A stretch of DNA of 64,000 nt from positions 1 through 64,000 of the forward strand of contig JAKCPI010012583.1 of NCBI GenBank assembly GCA_023213315.1, read 5' to 3'. Under the pieces are notes generated by a model. The model did not search any database and was not told the origin of the DNA. It saw only the letters and a list, made by a program, of their open reading frames with translations. This stretch comes from Euborellia annulipes (lineage: Eukaryota > Arthropoda > Insecta > Dermaptera > Anisolabididae). Both the position numbers and the translations under genes were made by a program. Shown here piece by piece: positions 11,411 through 22,559 of the stretch (its first letter is position 1; each line of letters opens with the position of its first letter).

Positions 11411-11515
11411 TTTCAATGTAAATATATAAATAACTGTGAAGTGTGATGCTTGTAAATAGCTGAAGCATATTTCGAAATGTAGCCCTTCACAATTATTTAT
11501 ATATTTACATTGTAA
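11411..11515. repeat. Foldback (palindrome) with TTCGAAATG loop motif
   Basis: The arms TGTAAATATATAAATAA and TTATTTATATATTTACA are perfectly inverted around a short centre containing GCTGAAGCATATTTCG. Confidence 0.75.
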
Positions 11516-11594
11516 TAATAATTGAATAGTGGAGCGTGGTTGTAGCTGATATGTTGAATAGGAAAGAGAATGCAGCCAATTAATTGAGTCTTTA

Positions 11595-12081
11595 GATTGA
11601 ATATTAGGCTGGGATGAGTAGAGTAAAGGGGTTGGAGAATAGTAACCAGCAAATTTATAGCTCCACCTGACGTCCTTTTATTTGGCAGATATTTCGATGC
11701 GTAGAACACACATCATCTTCAGTGCCGCGAGGATATAGTAGGTGGGCTTAGTCTATTTATATCAAATGCCTTAGGGGCGTTATACATAACGGAGGTGCCT
11801 TCTCTAAGCTGATGACCGCTCTGTGTCCATAGCAGAATTGATATTCTTGAGAGATTATTGAGAATATGAATTCTGCTATGGACACAGAGCGGTCATCAGC
11901 TTAGAGAAGGCACCTCCGTTATGTATAACGTCGCTAAGGCATTTGATATAAATAGACTAAGCCCACCTACTATATCCTCGCGGCACTGAAGATGATGTGT
12001 GTTCTACGCATCGAAATATCTGCCAAATAAAAGGACGTCAGGTGGAGTTATAAATTTGCTGGTTACTATTCTCCAACCCCT
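11595..12081. mobile_element. Foldback element with 15-bp target duplication
   Basis: Flanked by TTAATTGAGTCTTTA at 11580-11594 and 12082-12096. Arms of about 215 bp (11624-11838 and 11862-12079) are almost perfectly complementary around a ~23-bp spacer. Each arm carries CTGAAGATGATG and TCGAAATATCTGCC, the CTGANGA...GAAA motif seen in the other foldbacks. No coding sequence. The long duplication suggests a retroposition-type (Penelope-like) insertion rather than a cut-and-paste transposon. Confidence 0.8.
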
Positions 12082-12761
12082 TTAATTGAGTCTTTATTTA
12101 GTAATAAACTTTGATTGGAACGTTTCGGCTGGAATTAACCCTGCCATCTTCAACCTTCAAAGAGCATATTTAAATTTTTTTTATACAAAAATAGAGTTGT
12201 CATCAAGGGCGGATACGGGGGGGTAAAGGGGGTAATTACCCCCCCCCCCCGAGATTTGAAAAAAATACTTTTTTTTTCTAATTCCTAAAAACATTTTGTA
12301 TATATTAATATACATAAATATATAGAGAAAGGATTCATGTCAAAAATTCGATGTCGAGATTTTGATGGATATACACGTTTTGAGGTCCCTTGAATCCAAA
12401 AAAGTAGTTTTCGCGACATGGTCTGTCTGTGTGTGTGTGTTTGTGTATGTGTTTGTGAACATAACACATCTCAAGAATGAAAAAAGCTAGAAGTTTGAAA
12501 TTCTAAATTTAAGTTGATCCTTAAAACAAAATCGGCCAAAAAGTATTAGAATTTTTCTGATGAACTTTTCAGTTTTTTTTTTTTTTTATTTTCTCAAAAT
12601 TTGCACCAACCATTTTGATTAAAATTCAAAAATCAATTAATTTTTAGAGGCTCTTTAAAATGTATACCTCATTTTGACTTTGAAATCTTTTGAAGCACTC
12701 TTTACTCTTGTACTTCATAGGAAAGATAGGAGAAATGATTGCCATGGTAACAAAATGTAAA

Positions 12762-13422
12762 TTTTTTTTTTAAACACACACTTTTTTCTCACTCACACTC
12801 ATACACACATTCTTTTCGGCAACTTAGGCCATTCAAGACTTTAATTAGTGTGATGTGGAGGATAGCAGCCAGATAGGTAGCCTCTATTTAATAAAACAAC
12901 GTTTCGGCTAAATTTATTACTATTAGTTAATTGATACATCAAATATTAAAAAAAATTTTCCTTATTTCAAAAAACTTACAGTCTTATGGGAAAATAGAGT
13001 TGTCATATGTGTTTTTTTCATAAGCGAACATAAAAAAAAAAAAAAAAATGCTTATGCATTACAAAATGTAAATATACTAAAAGTTAATATTTGTATCTAT
13101 TAACTTAAATCAATGTAAATATTTTTTATACAGCTTTAACAACTGAAAATGGTGTAATAAATTTAGCCGAAACGTTTTGTTAAAAGGAGTCTGTTTTATT
13201 AAATAGAGGCTACCTGTCTGGCTGCTGTCCTCCACATCACACTAATTGACATCTCACAGTCACATTCCATCAATCATTCAAGACTTTGACGATAACCGTT
13301 ATTATTTATTTATAATATCCATTGGGGGTCTAGGCATTTTGACATCGGACTGCCTGGGGTCCGAACCCGCGACGTTCAGTATAGAAGGTAGACAGGCTAC
13401 CAACTAGGCCAAGCCCTTAGGC
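12762..13422 (-). mobile_element. SINE-A, split by a foldback
   Basis: The tail half (12762-12842) and head half (13288-13422) belong to one minus-strand SINE-A; its B box reads CGCGGGTTCGGACCC. The separating element created a repeat of host bases at the join. Confidence 0.82.
12843..13274. mobile_element. Foldback element with 13-bp duplication inside SINE-A
   Basis: CATTCAAGACTTT occurs at 12830-12842 and 13275-13287. Arms AATTAGTGTGATGTGGAGGA ... and its inverse reach about 100 bp, each with AACGTTTCGGCTAAATTTAT. The centre contains a GTCATATGTG...CATAAGCG block shared with other Penelope-related pieces. Confidence 0.82.
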
Positions 13423-13754
13423 CAAAATATAAATATTTTCCCATGTTTTTTATCTTGAATTCTAATACAGTATATTGGCGGAAACTAAATATATCTCGAC
13501 ACAAAAAAAATCTGGTGTGACAAGCACAGAACACAACTTACGATTACCGAAGGTAAGAGAAAGTTGTGTGGTGTGCTACCAGTCCCCCAGATTTTTGTAA
13601 ATATTCACAAACGTTAGTTATTGCAGTATACACCCTCTAATTTTTTTTTTTTTTTTCAATACGACTATCTTATATTATTTTTGATCGAATTCAGTTAAAA
13701 ATGAATAAAATGGACATTGTGAAGCATCCTTTGATAGCGTTCTATGAATCATTG

Positions 13755-13759
<5 letters not shown>

Positions 13760-13794
<35 letters not shown>

Positions 13795-14010
13795 ATCAAA
13801 GTGACACCGCAAAGCGAGAGAGAGAGAGGAAAGAAAAATAGACAACATTCGGACACAAAGTGACCACAAAGGCAAGAAAGAATTCGTGGATGAAAAAGCC
13901 GGCATTGATGGAAGTGGAGAGGACAAATTCCACCTCCACTTCCTTCCCCCTCCCCTAATATCCCAGGCATCCATCACGACTCTACATTTTATCACTCTGT
14001 CTTCATAAAT
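13760..14010. other. Non-repetitive segment, possible regulatory DNA
   Basis: Follows a long poly(A) run (13758-13791). GA-rich, then the GGAGAGGACAAATTCC/CCACCTCCACTTCC zone. No protein motif. Confidence 0.2.
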
Positions 14011-14246
14011 CTTCGATATGATTTAAATATGAATTTACATTTCGGAGGGTGTCTGACCAAATGCGCCCTATCTATAATAACAAAACGGTTTAATTCAATT
14101 GAGGGTTGGATTATATGCATAATTGATAATTGTTTGCGTTTTGGAGACTCGTTTACAATACATTTATTTTTACTTTAACTTATTTATGTAGTGATTTTAT
14201 AGAGCTATAGAGAGAAAGTATTGTCACTTTCTATAAAATTAAATGC

Positions 14247-14802
14247 AAAAAATCTGGTGTGTGGTCGCACAGCTGTGCTTGTCACACCAGATTTTTATGT
14301 CGAGATTTGTTTAGTTTCCGACAGTACCGTCTGTTTATATTCAAGATGTAAAATTTATAAACATGGAAAAATATTTGTGACCGTCCACATGAAAAGATAC
14401 TAAATCTTCACCGGGGTCAAAATAGAGTTTTTATGCTTTATGTACAGAATACATTCTGCTGAACAAGCGGGGTTTTTTTTTTTTAGAATTCTTTTATCAT
14501 TTTTTGTTTAGAAGATATGAATTTTTTAAATTTTTTTATGAAAAACCTAGTTTTGAGAAAAATGAGTATAAATTTTGTTTGGTCCCTTTTCTCTTATCTC
14601 ACCTTTGTTTTGTTTTTTCAATTTTTATAAATTAAAAAATATATAAATATTAGGTATATAAAATACATTATTCTGATGAATCGAATATTTCATCATATAA
14701 GATGAAGAACTACAATAGAAAATCGGCTAAGTAAATCGGCTCTCTTAAAAATTTAGTCCAGTGAAGATTTTGGTACCTTTTCAAGTGGACGGTCACATTT
14801 AT

Positions 14803-14834
<32 letters not shown>

Positions 14835-15441
14835 TATGTACAAATCCTCTTAACAGATTGAATGCTCCATTCACAAAGAGAATAGGAGAGGAATGGAAGG
14901 AGATGCAGAGATCCTGCGCCTCTCATCCTTGAGCAATGGCGCTAACGAAAACATTTCTAATTTTTTCAAAGAAGTCCACACCGACCTCATTAGCGACCTC
15001 GTTGCCGAGTCTCAGAATTGTTGAGATTGGCGAACGGACTCCCAAATTCGTTCTTGAAAAATTCACACTGAAAAGATTATTATGTTAGGATGGCAACTAT
15101 TTCTCCTCTTTCCTATGAAGTACAAGAGTAAAGTGCCCTTCACACAATTTTTAGAGCAAAACGAGAATATACATTTTAAAAAGCATCTAAAAAATATTTG
15201 ATTTTTGAATTTTAATCAAAATCGTTAGAGCATATTTTGAGAAAATCGAAAAAAAAAAACTGAAAAAGTACATCAATAAATTACTAGTACTCTTTGGCGG
15301 ATTTTGTTCATAACTTAAATATAAAATTTCAAACTCCTAGCTCTTTTCGTTCTTTGTTGAACTCAGAGGACCTCAAAACTTGTATATCCATCAAAATCTC
15401 GACATCGAATTTTTGACATGAATCCAATACTTTCTCACTAT
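14247..15441 (-). mobile_element. R2 element (minus), interrupted by a MITE and by unidentified sequence
   Basis: Hairpin end at 14247-14295 in shortened form, then the CCGACAGTACCG block, then a MITE at 14377-14796 and an unassigned piece (about 14830-15070). R2 resumes at ATGGCAACTATTTCTCC (15090) and runs to CCAATACTTTCTC at 15435, where an R3 element begins. Confidence 0.7.
14377..14796. mobile_element. MITE with ~38-bp inverted ends (GTGACCGTCCAC)
   Basis: The left end GTGACCGTCCACATGAAAAG is matched by the inverted right end (GTGACCGTCCACTTGAAAAG), continuing to AATCTTCACYGG. ATTT flanks both sides inside R2 sequence. Length 420 bp. A half copy lies at about 42620-42713. Confidence 0.75.
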
Positions 15442-15466
15442 ATTATATTATATAAAAGCAATCTTG

Positions 15467-15514
<48 letters not shown>

Positions 15515-17320
15515 AACGCATAGACTCGAAACTACTGGACCGATTTTCATGGAGTTTTTTTTAATGGGTAGGGAATTTTCCGGGGGTGGTTTTAGGCTAT
15601 CATTATATCGAATTAGGGGTAGGGAACCCCCCTTTTTGGGGGTTATCAATTACCCCATAGCAAAGCATTGGAAAACAGGATCTAACTCGCTTTATGAAAA
15701 ATATATTTATCAAATCTTTAAAATGAAAAATAAAAACTCTTCCTCCCCCTAACAATTCGACATTTGAAAAGATTTTCCGCTCTGGCCCCCCCTAAAATTT
15801 TATTTTTTTTATTTTTCATTCGATTTTAATAAAATTTAAAATGACGCTTTCTTAGGGTGTAAATAATTGAAAAATGGTATTTTAAACCCCAGAACGTTCA
15901 ATCACCCCCTGACCCCCCTAAAATTTATTTTTATTCGATTTTAATAAAATTTAAAATGACGCTTTCTTAGGGTGTAAATAATTGAAAAATGGTATTTTAG
16001 ACCCCAGAACGTTCAATCACCCCCTGACCCCCCTAAAATTTATTTTTTATTCGATTTTAATAAAATTTAAAATGACGCTTTCTTAGGGTGTAAATAATTG
16101 AAAAATGGTATTTTAGACCTCAGAAAGTGCAATCACCCCCCTGGCCCCCCTAAAATTTATTTTTCATTCGATTTTAATAAAATTTAAAATGTTGCTTTCT
16201 TAGGGTGTAAATAATTGAAAAATGGTATTTTAGACATCAGAAAGTTCAATCACCCCCTGCCCCCCTGAAATTTATTTTTTATTCGATTTTAATAAAATTT
16301 AAAATGACGCTTTCTTAGGGTGTAAATAATTGAAAAATGGTATTTTAGACATCAGAAAGTTCAATCACCCCCCTGACCCCCCTAAAATTTATTTTTCATT
16401 CGATTTTAATAAAATTTAAAATGTTGCTTTCTTAGGGTGTAAATAATTGAAAAATGGTATTTTAGACCTCAGAAAGTTCAATCACCCCCTGCCCCCCTAA
16501 AATTTATTTTTCATTCGATTTTAATAAAATTTAAAATGTTGCTTTCTTAGGGTGTAAATAATTGAAAAATGGTATTTTAGACATCAGAAAAGTTCAATCA
16601 CCCCCCTGCCCCCCCCTGAAATTTATTTTTCATTCGTTTTTAATAAAATTTAAAATGTTGCTTTCTTAGGGTGTAAATAATTGAAAAATGGTATTTTAGA
16701 CATCAGAAAATTCAATCACCCCTGCCCCCTAAAATTTATTTTTCATTCGATTTTAATAAAATTTAAAATGTTGCTTTCTTAGGGTGTAAATAATTGAAAA
16801 ATGGTATTTTAGACATAAGAAAGTTCAATCACCCCCCTGACCCCCCTAAAATTTATTTTCATTCGATTTTAATAAAATTTAAAATGACGCTTTCTTAGGG
16901 TGTAAATAATTGAAAAATGGTATTTTAGACATCAGAAAGTTCAATCACCCCCCTGACCCCCCTAAAATTTATTTTTCATTCGATTTTAATAAAATTTAAA
17001 ATGACGCTTTCTTAGGGTGTAAATAATTGAAAAATGGTATTTTAGACCTCAGAAAAGTTCAATCACCCCCTGCCCCCCCCTGAAATTTATTTTTCATTCG
17101 TTTTTAATAAAATTTAAAATTACGCTTCCTTAGGGTGTAAATAATTGAAAAATATATTAATCAAATATTTAAAATAAAAAATAAAAACTCTTTCATAATT
17201 AATTAAAATACATTTATCTGGACAACTCTTAGTCATATCCCGAGACGCCGCCCGCCAGGGCGAGCGGGGTAGGGTTGCCTCGGCAACCCTACCGCATAGT
17301 ATATATATAAAAGTAATAAT
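15440..17320 (+). mobile_element. R3: Helentron/Helitron-like non-autonomous element with tandem core
   Basis: Begins TATATTATATAAAAGC, then (GTCT)n at about 15467-15511, then CGAAACTACTGGACCGATTT, a block typical of many invertebrate Helitron/Helentron-derived elements. A 12-unit tandem array follows. It ends CCCGAGACGCCGCCCGCCAG, then the hairpin GGTAGGGTTGCC-tc-GGCAACCCTACC and TATATATAAAAG. GTCY microsatellite plus central tandem repeats plus terminal hairpin is the layout described for Helentron-associated elements. No Rep/helicase is present. Confidence 0.6.
15780..17145 (+). repeat. Tandem array, 12 units of about 116 bp
   Basis: Each unit has TTTTAATAAAATTTAAAATG, CTTTCTTAGGGTGTAAAT, AATTGAAAAATGGTATTTTA and a C-rich CAATCACCCCCTGNCCCCCC. 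Unit starts (ATTCGATTTT) fall near 15818, 15931, 16048, 16166, 16281, 16398, 16514, 16632, 16744, 16861, 16978 and 17096. Two unit types alternate (AATGACGC versus AATGTTGC). Confidence 0.92.
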
Positions 17321-17379
17321 CATTATTTTTAATAAAAATTAAATCCTTTAATTATATAATGAATTGGCAAAGGTGTCTG

Positions 17380-17780
17380 TCCATTTGAAAACTTGGATAG
17401 ATTTTTCTCGCCCCTCGTAAACGAGAGACTTCTACTCTTGATTCAATTAGCATCGATGTCCGATTGAAGGGAACTGAACCAACCCTCAGTCCTTCTCTTT
17501 TTCATCCCCGCTAAAGTGACTTTTATGCCGTGGATTATCAAATAGATCAAGAAAAACACATTTATTGATATAGGCATAAAAAATAAATTAAATAAATGAA
17601 GACAATTAAAGCCATGTGTGCCAATGTTGAACAAGAGAATTAAAGATTTATGACAAAATGAATATAGACCTGATTGCTAAAAGGACTGCTCAAGGCGCCA
17701 AGGGAGAGGGAAATGGGGAACTCACATATTATGTGGGATATGCATAATTCCAAAATAATTAATGTAAAAATGGCTGTCTA
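17380..17780. other. Non-repetitive segment, possible regulatory DNA
   Basis: No repeat family recognised. Contains CCGCTAAAGTGACTTTTATG, ATGTGGGATATGCATAATTC and AATAATTAATG. Confidence 0.2.
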
Positions 17781-17789
17781 GAACTCGAT

Positions 17790-17990
17790 TGCTGAAATCA
17801 AGAGGAAAGCAGCCAGTTAGGAAGCTTCGATTGTTAAATCAACTCCTTTATTACAAGACGTTTCGGCCAATTTTATTGTGCCATCTTCAGTTGTATAAGA
17901 GAATAGAGTTGTTTAATACGTCTGTCCATAAGCCTTCATTTACAATTGCCTAAGTAGGCCTATACCTATAACAATGTACCGGTAAATATA
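17790..17990 (-). mobile_element. Penelope-related end fragment with hammerhead-like motif
   Basis: GCAGCCAGTTAGGAAGC begins the family arm. Minus strand about 17890-17857 reads CTGAAGATGGC ... GGCCGAAACGTC. The AGAGTTGTTTAATACG and CCATAAGCC blocks follow. Confidence 0.45.
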
Positions 17991-17993
17991 TCG

Positions 17994-18780
17994 ATACTTG
18001 GATATTAAAAGGTCGTAAAGGACAAAATTCTACTTTTCAGGAGAGTCAAAAAACGAAAAAAACAAACATTTTTTCCTCATAACTTTTTTTACTTTAGTAC
18101 TATATTAGTATTTGAAAGACACTTTTCAGAATTTTTAATCCTTTTTGACAAATTTGCGCAAAGTATTAGGTTGAAAAACCCTAATCTCTAATAAATTCCT
18201 ATGATTTCTCAAATATCTATAAAAAATTTAATGGCGTAAAAAAACACTTTTTTTTTAGATAGCACAATTTTAATTAGACTTAAAGCTCAAAAAGCTGAAC
18301 ATTTCTGTATATAGAACTCACTTTTGATATTTTTGTCCTTTACGACCTTTTAATTTCCAAGTAGGGTCCGACCGAAACAAGATTTTCAGCCGAAACCGAA
18401 ACCGAATATTCGGCCTCGATCTTAGTTTCGGCCGAAACCGTAACCTAAACCGAAACTTGAATTTCCTATAAAAAAATTCATATCATTTTACCTTTTTTTT
18501 TTTTGTGAAATTTTTTTAAAATTTTTTTTCCTTTCCGTGAAAATCATTTTACCTTTTTTTAGGGAGACTAAAAATTTTTTTCTCCCTCAAGTGCAATCAT
18601 TTCACCTTTTTTTTGTATTTTTGCTTGCGAGTCTCATCCCATCCTTTTCAAACTCAGGTTTCGGCCGGCCGAAAGGTTCGGCTAGTTTTTGACCGAAACC
18701 GAAACTAGGGCCGAAACCAGGATTTTTGGCCGAAACCGTAACCGAAACCGAATATTCCGTCGGTTCCTATTTCCAAGTAT
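17994..18780. mobile_element. Mariner-like MITE split by a hAT element
   Basis: The outer ends CTTGGATATTAAAAGGTCG ... and its inverse (CGACCTTTTAATTTCCAAG) give inverted repeats of about 31 bp that end at TA, consistent with a TA target. The right repeat is cut by the hAT at 18362. No transposase frame. Confidence 0.6.
18362..18769. mobile_element. hAT-type element, 408 bp, 8-bp duplication
   Basis: TTTCCAAG is repeated at 18354-18361 and 18770-18777. Ends TAGGGTCCGACCG / CGTCGGTTCCTA. The interior ends are full of CCGAAACCG/CGGTTTCGG subterminal repeats. Non-coding. Confidence 0.82.
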
Positions 18781-18960
18781 TTGAAGATATGATGTGGGGG
18801 GGTGGGGTAAAAGGTGGGAAAAAAAGTGAAAAAGGGTGAATGGTCAAAAAGGAAAATTGGGGGAAAATGGTCGGGGGAAAAATGTCGAATGTAGGGGGGG
18901 GGGTGGGGGGAATTTTGTGGTGGGGGGGGTGTCGGGGTGGGGTGGGGGGGGCTCGTAGAC
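18781..18960 (+). repeat. G-rich low-complexity tract
   Basis: Long purine-biased stretch with many runs of 4-10 G on the plus strand; potential G-quadruplex DNA. Open frames on the other strand are proline-rich translations of this tract and not genes. Confidence 0.8.
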
Positions 18961-18999
18961 ATTTCGAAATTCGCTTCTCTACAAGACACGTCATATCTT

Positions 19000-19067
19000 A
19001 AGAGTCTTAAATGGCATAAGTTGCCGAAAATTCTGTGTGAATGTGAGAGTGAATGAGAAAGTGTGAG
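19000..19067 (+). mobile_element. SINE-A 3' fragment
   Basis: TCTTAAATGGCATAAGTTGC followed by the GTGTGAATGTGAGAGTGAATGA tail. Confidence 0.6.
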
Positions 19068-19840
19068 GTCCCCCCACCGTGATTGCCACTATTCTCCCCC
19101 ACCTTCCCTACCGAGAAAACTTTTTAACTACTGTATTGGCACAGAGAATATCAATATCTTGAGACCATTGCATCGGTATCCAAATTGATAAGCCTAACTA
19201 CCATTTTATTAAATTTCATAAAACATAAAATTAAAATGTATTCCATACATTTATCAATATTAGAATTAGAAAAAAAATTATTATTATAGTAAGATTAATG
19301 GATATTAATAACTTACCTTCTACATCAAGTGTAGTATATTTATCAAGTTGTGTTCTTCATAACAATGCGCATCCTATATAAATTAAGATCATCTGTGTAG
19401 AGGGAAAAGATTACTTCTCCCCCTCTTTCTTGGAACTTCTCTTGAGAGTATGAAAAAATTAAATAAAAAAAAAAAATTATAAAATGAGTTTCAGCGCCTG
19501 GAATCGGTCCTTTAGGCAACCAAACTTACTCCCTTTCACTTTGTCATGAATACTTTTTTCCTCATTTTATTTATTTAACAAAGAAATAATTCATCAATGT
19601 ATTAGATAATTTTTTTAAGGCTTTTTTTTTGATCACTTGCATCATTTTTTATTTTTCTTAAAAATAAGCCAAAGTAAAAAATATTTTTTTTTCCCTTCCG
19701 TGAAAATCATTTGACCTTTTATAAGCAGAAAATTTTTGCCGCTTACGTTAAAATCATTTGACCTTTTTTTTAGTAAAACTATTTTTTTCACCTCTTTATT
19801 ATTTATTATTATTTTTTTTTTTGTTTATCTAAATATCTCG
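19068..19840. other. Unassigned AT-rich spacer
   Basis: No gene or repeat family identified. CCGTGAAAATCATTT(T/G)ACC at 18534 and 19697 hints at an old dispersed repeat. Confidence 0.3.
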
Positions 19841-19844
19841 CAGC

Positions 19845-19905
19845 ACCCCTTAGGCATTCTCGTGTCACCCTTGGGTGCAGGGCTACACCGGTTGGGAACC
19901 ACTGC
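19845..19905 (-). mobile_element. hAT end fragment
   Basis: Minus strand reads CAGTGGTTCCCAACCGGTG, a widespread hAT terminal sequence, then a short GGGTGACACGAGAATGCC tail. Confidence 0.5.
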
Positions 19906-20359
19906 TCTAGATATTTCACAACTTTTACTTTCACTTGTAGAATTTCTGAGGGGGCTGCCCCTATCCACATATAAATGAAATTATTTTCCTGGTGATTTTT
20001 AGTTCGTGGCCTGTGTGCTATTGTTGGGTTGCTATTTTAGTTTTTCACTAAAAATAATATAAAGTTTCAAAATATTAAAAAAATTTGGAATAGGAAAGGT
20101 TCCTTTTATACATTTGGATGAATTTTGCCATTAGTATGAGAGAGATAGAGAGATTATGTTCATTTTTTCGTGATTACCTAAAAAATAAATGTCATATAGC
20201 TCTGACATTATTTACATTGGTTCATTCGCACATTCATTTTCATTTTGTTTTGTTTTTTTTGTTTTTTTTTTTATTCCCCACCCCCCTTTCACCCCTGAAT
20301 TATCAAATGTAAATTCCTAATTCAATTTCGCTCCTACCAAATACATTGAATTCTTTTGA

Positions 20360-20740
20360 TTTAATTTTAATCATTGTTATTGATCTAATTAGCACGATTT
20401 GCTTAATTACGCACGAACAGCATTAATGATTTAGTGATTTTACAATTTGGCTGATTGAGTTAGTATTGCGTTTGCTGAAAATCGATCGATGAGGTGAGGT
20501 CGTTAATGCAAATATCTGCCAATTCGATTAGCAGACGCCGCCACCCCGGATTTTGCTTTTGCCTCACCCACCCAACCAGTCCAACGTTTTTGACATTTCT
20601 CGTCCCTCTCTCTCTCTCTCTCTCTCGCAATATTCACGAATTTCTCTCATCAGGGCGTAATATGATAGATGAAGATTTGATTGAGTGCCATTCGAACCTA
20701 CGGGTTGACAAACAATACAATCTGACAAGGTGGATTATTC
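20360..20740. promoter_or_regulatory. Candidate non-coding element downstream of shox
   Basis: Non-repetitive. Contains TTAATGCAAATATC (octamer-like), ATTAATGATTTAGTG, GATCTAATTAGC and ATCGATCGATG sites, then a (CT)n run at 20608-20625. The composition resembles developmental enhancers; no conservation data. Confidence 0.28.
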
Positions 20741-20935
20741 AATCTCCATCTCTCATTTTCTAGCTAAAAAGATAATAAATATTCCCTCTCAGGTTGATAT
20801 TTAAAAAAAAAAATTTTCCCTCGCCTTCTTCTTTTTTGGGTCATTAGTAAAAACTATATTCTAATTAAGAGAGGGGGTGAAGCACAAATAATTAAGTTTA
20901 ATTAAATTATCATCTAATTTTAGATAAATAAATAA

Positions 20936-21075
20936 CACTAGGTTATGTTCTAATGGTTTTTATTTTAGGTTATGCGCATTTCGAAGTTAATAAGACTCAG
21001 TCAGTTTGTGTCATAGCTCTGAAGATGGCATATTAACGTCGAAATGCGCATAAGCTAAAATAAAAACAATTAGAG
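20936..21075. mobile_element. Foldback element with hammerhead-like motif
   Basis: Arms around TTTTTATTTTAGGTTATGCGC and its inverse GCGCATAAGCTAAAATAAAA. The loop side holds CTCTGAAGATGGC ... CGTCGAAATGCGC. Confidence 0.65.
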
Positions 21076-21114
21076 TTGTGGGGTGCCAAATGAACTATCA
21101 TAGAAGCTAAATCC

Positions 21115-21950
21115 CTAGCATTTTGGCAGTAAATAAAAATCAATTTTGGTGAGTTTTATTATCCGTATATTTTAACAGCAATCCTTCTTCAACGGCTGAA
21201 AAATATTAACAATATGAGTTACAGAGAGACAATTGTCGTTATAATAATATTTAAATCAGGATTCGCAGGGACTTTGCAGCCAAATAAATATTAAATAAAA
21301 GATTTTTTATTTAATCTCCTGGCTGCAAAGTCCCTGCGAATCCTGGATAAATCTCCACAGCCAAAAAACATCAATTTATCGAATAATATTTAAATTTTTT
21401 CTTAAAAATATTATTTTATAAAATTTTAATTTTACTTAACTTACGCTATGAAACCACATTGCAAATAGTTTTATCAGAGCGATTTGTTGATATAGTGACT
21501 AGCCTACATATTTAAACCGTGATTCAATCCCAAATGAAGGATTTTATCCTCACTTATTGATTAATACAGGGGGTGTCAAACTCGCGGCCCGAGATGAACA
21601 TTTTTGCGGCCCAGTATATATCCGACGCAAAGTAAAAATAAAATAGAAATATGAATTAAATATGAAACCAGCATATAAAATTATAATAGACCTATAGTCT
21701 ATACTTTATTTATAAACTTTTTTTTTTGCGGCCCACCTAAAGTTAAGCATTGTTTATTTGGCCCAAGTTAGCTTTTGAGTGTGACACCCCTGGATTAATA
21801 TGTTAATTTTTTTATTTTATAAAAAGTGATTAAACTAACACAGGTTAATAAATATTTTTCAGCCGCTGATGAAGAATTGTTAATGCATCCGAAATATACG
21901 GATAATAAAACTCACCAAAATTGATTTTTATTTATGCCAAAATCTTAGCG
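21115..21950. mobile_element. Foldback element with nested foldback and hAT MITE
   Basis: Outer arms AAATCAATTTTGGTGAGT ... ATCCGTATATTT (21138-21175) and the inverse (21890-21935). The right side contains CCGCTGATGAAGAATTG ... TCCGAAATATACGG, again CTGATGA...GAAA. A perfect small palindrome (21256-21345, arms AGGATTCGCAGGGACTTTGC) and a 226-bp hAT lie inside. Confidence 0.65.
21567..21792. mobile_element. hAT MITE, 226 bp
   Basis: Ends CAGGGGGTGTCAAACTC and GAGTGTGACACCCCTG, flanked by GATTAATA at 21559-21566 and 21793-21800. The GCGGCCC-type internal motif is typical of a common hAT MITE group found in many animals. Confidence 0.88.
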
Positions 21951-22559
21951 TTTTATCTAATTAAATTTAAGAATGTTTCAACTAGTGCCAACAGTGAATT
22001 GGATTATATCAAATATTTAAGTCTTAGCACTTGTACAGTGAGCGCCACAAGTGCCTAATGTGCTCGAGAGTAGTCTTGAGCTTATTCAACCAAACTGATA
22101 TTTTCACCATAAATAAATAAATCATCTTTTTTTTTTAATGAAATGAAGTGCAAAAAAGACAACACTTCCGACGGCCAAGCAATTTGATTGAATAAGCTCT
22201 AGGTTCTACACTCGAGCACTTGAGGGACTTGTGTGGCGCCGACTGTACTAGGGGTAAGGGGATCGCTTCCCGTTACAAGAGATGAACATTTTTCTAAATT
22301 GGTATCCACTAAATTGAAATAGGGTCAATTTTTGAATAAAAATCTGTATAGAAGAGGAACACATCAAGATCCTTTGTTCCTATTCCCCAAAAAATGAAAA
22401 ACACTCGCCTCTTGATATTTTAAAAATACAAAATTCTATTATAAATTTTTACTAGTATTTTATTTGAAATTTTTTTCTTTAAATCCATAATCAATAGATC
22501 GCCAATTAGTTTAAAAAAGAAAGTGTAAATTTTTGAATAAAAATAATCAATGACAAACA

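Larger units (their letters stand above)
12298..13598 (+). mobile_element. R2 element carrying two successive nested insertions
   Basis: R2 sequence resumes on both sides of a SINE-A (12762-13422), which is itself split by a foldback (12843-13274). R2 ends with its hairpin near 13510-13595, here with a damaged right arm (CCCCCAGATTTTTG). Confidence 0.8.

Noticed and set aside
13675..13995. 106-codon open frame on the minus strand
   Set aside because: It runs through a poly(A)/poly(T) tract (polyphenylalanine) and has no recognisable domain; probably chance.
15780..17145. CRISPR-like array
   Set aside because: Units of ~116 bp are repeated whole with no unique spacers; it is a tandem satellite in an eukaryotic genome.
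18705..18994. Proline-rich open frames of 94 and 75 codons on the minus strand
   Set aside because: They are translations of a G-rich low-complexity tract and overlap a hAT end.
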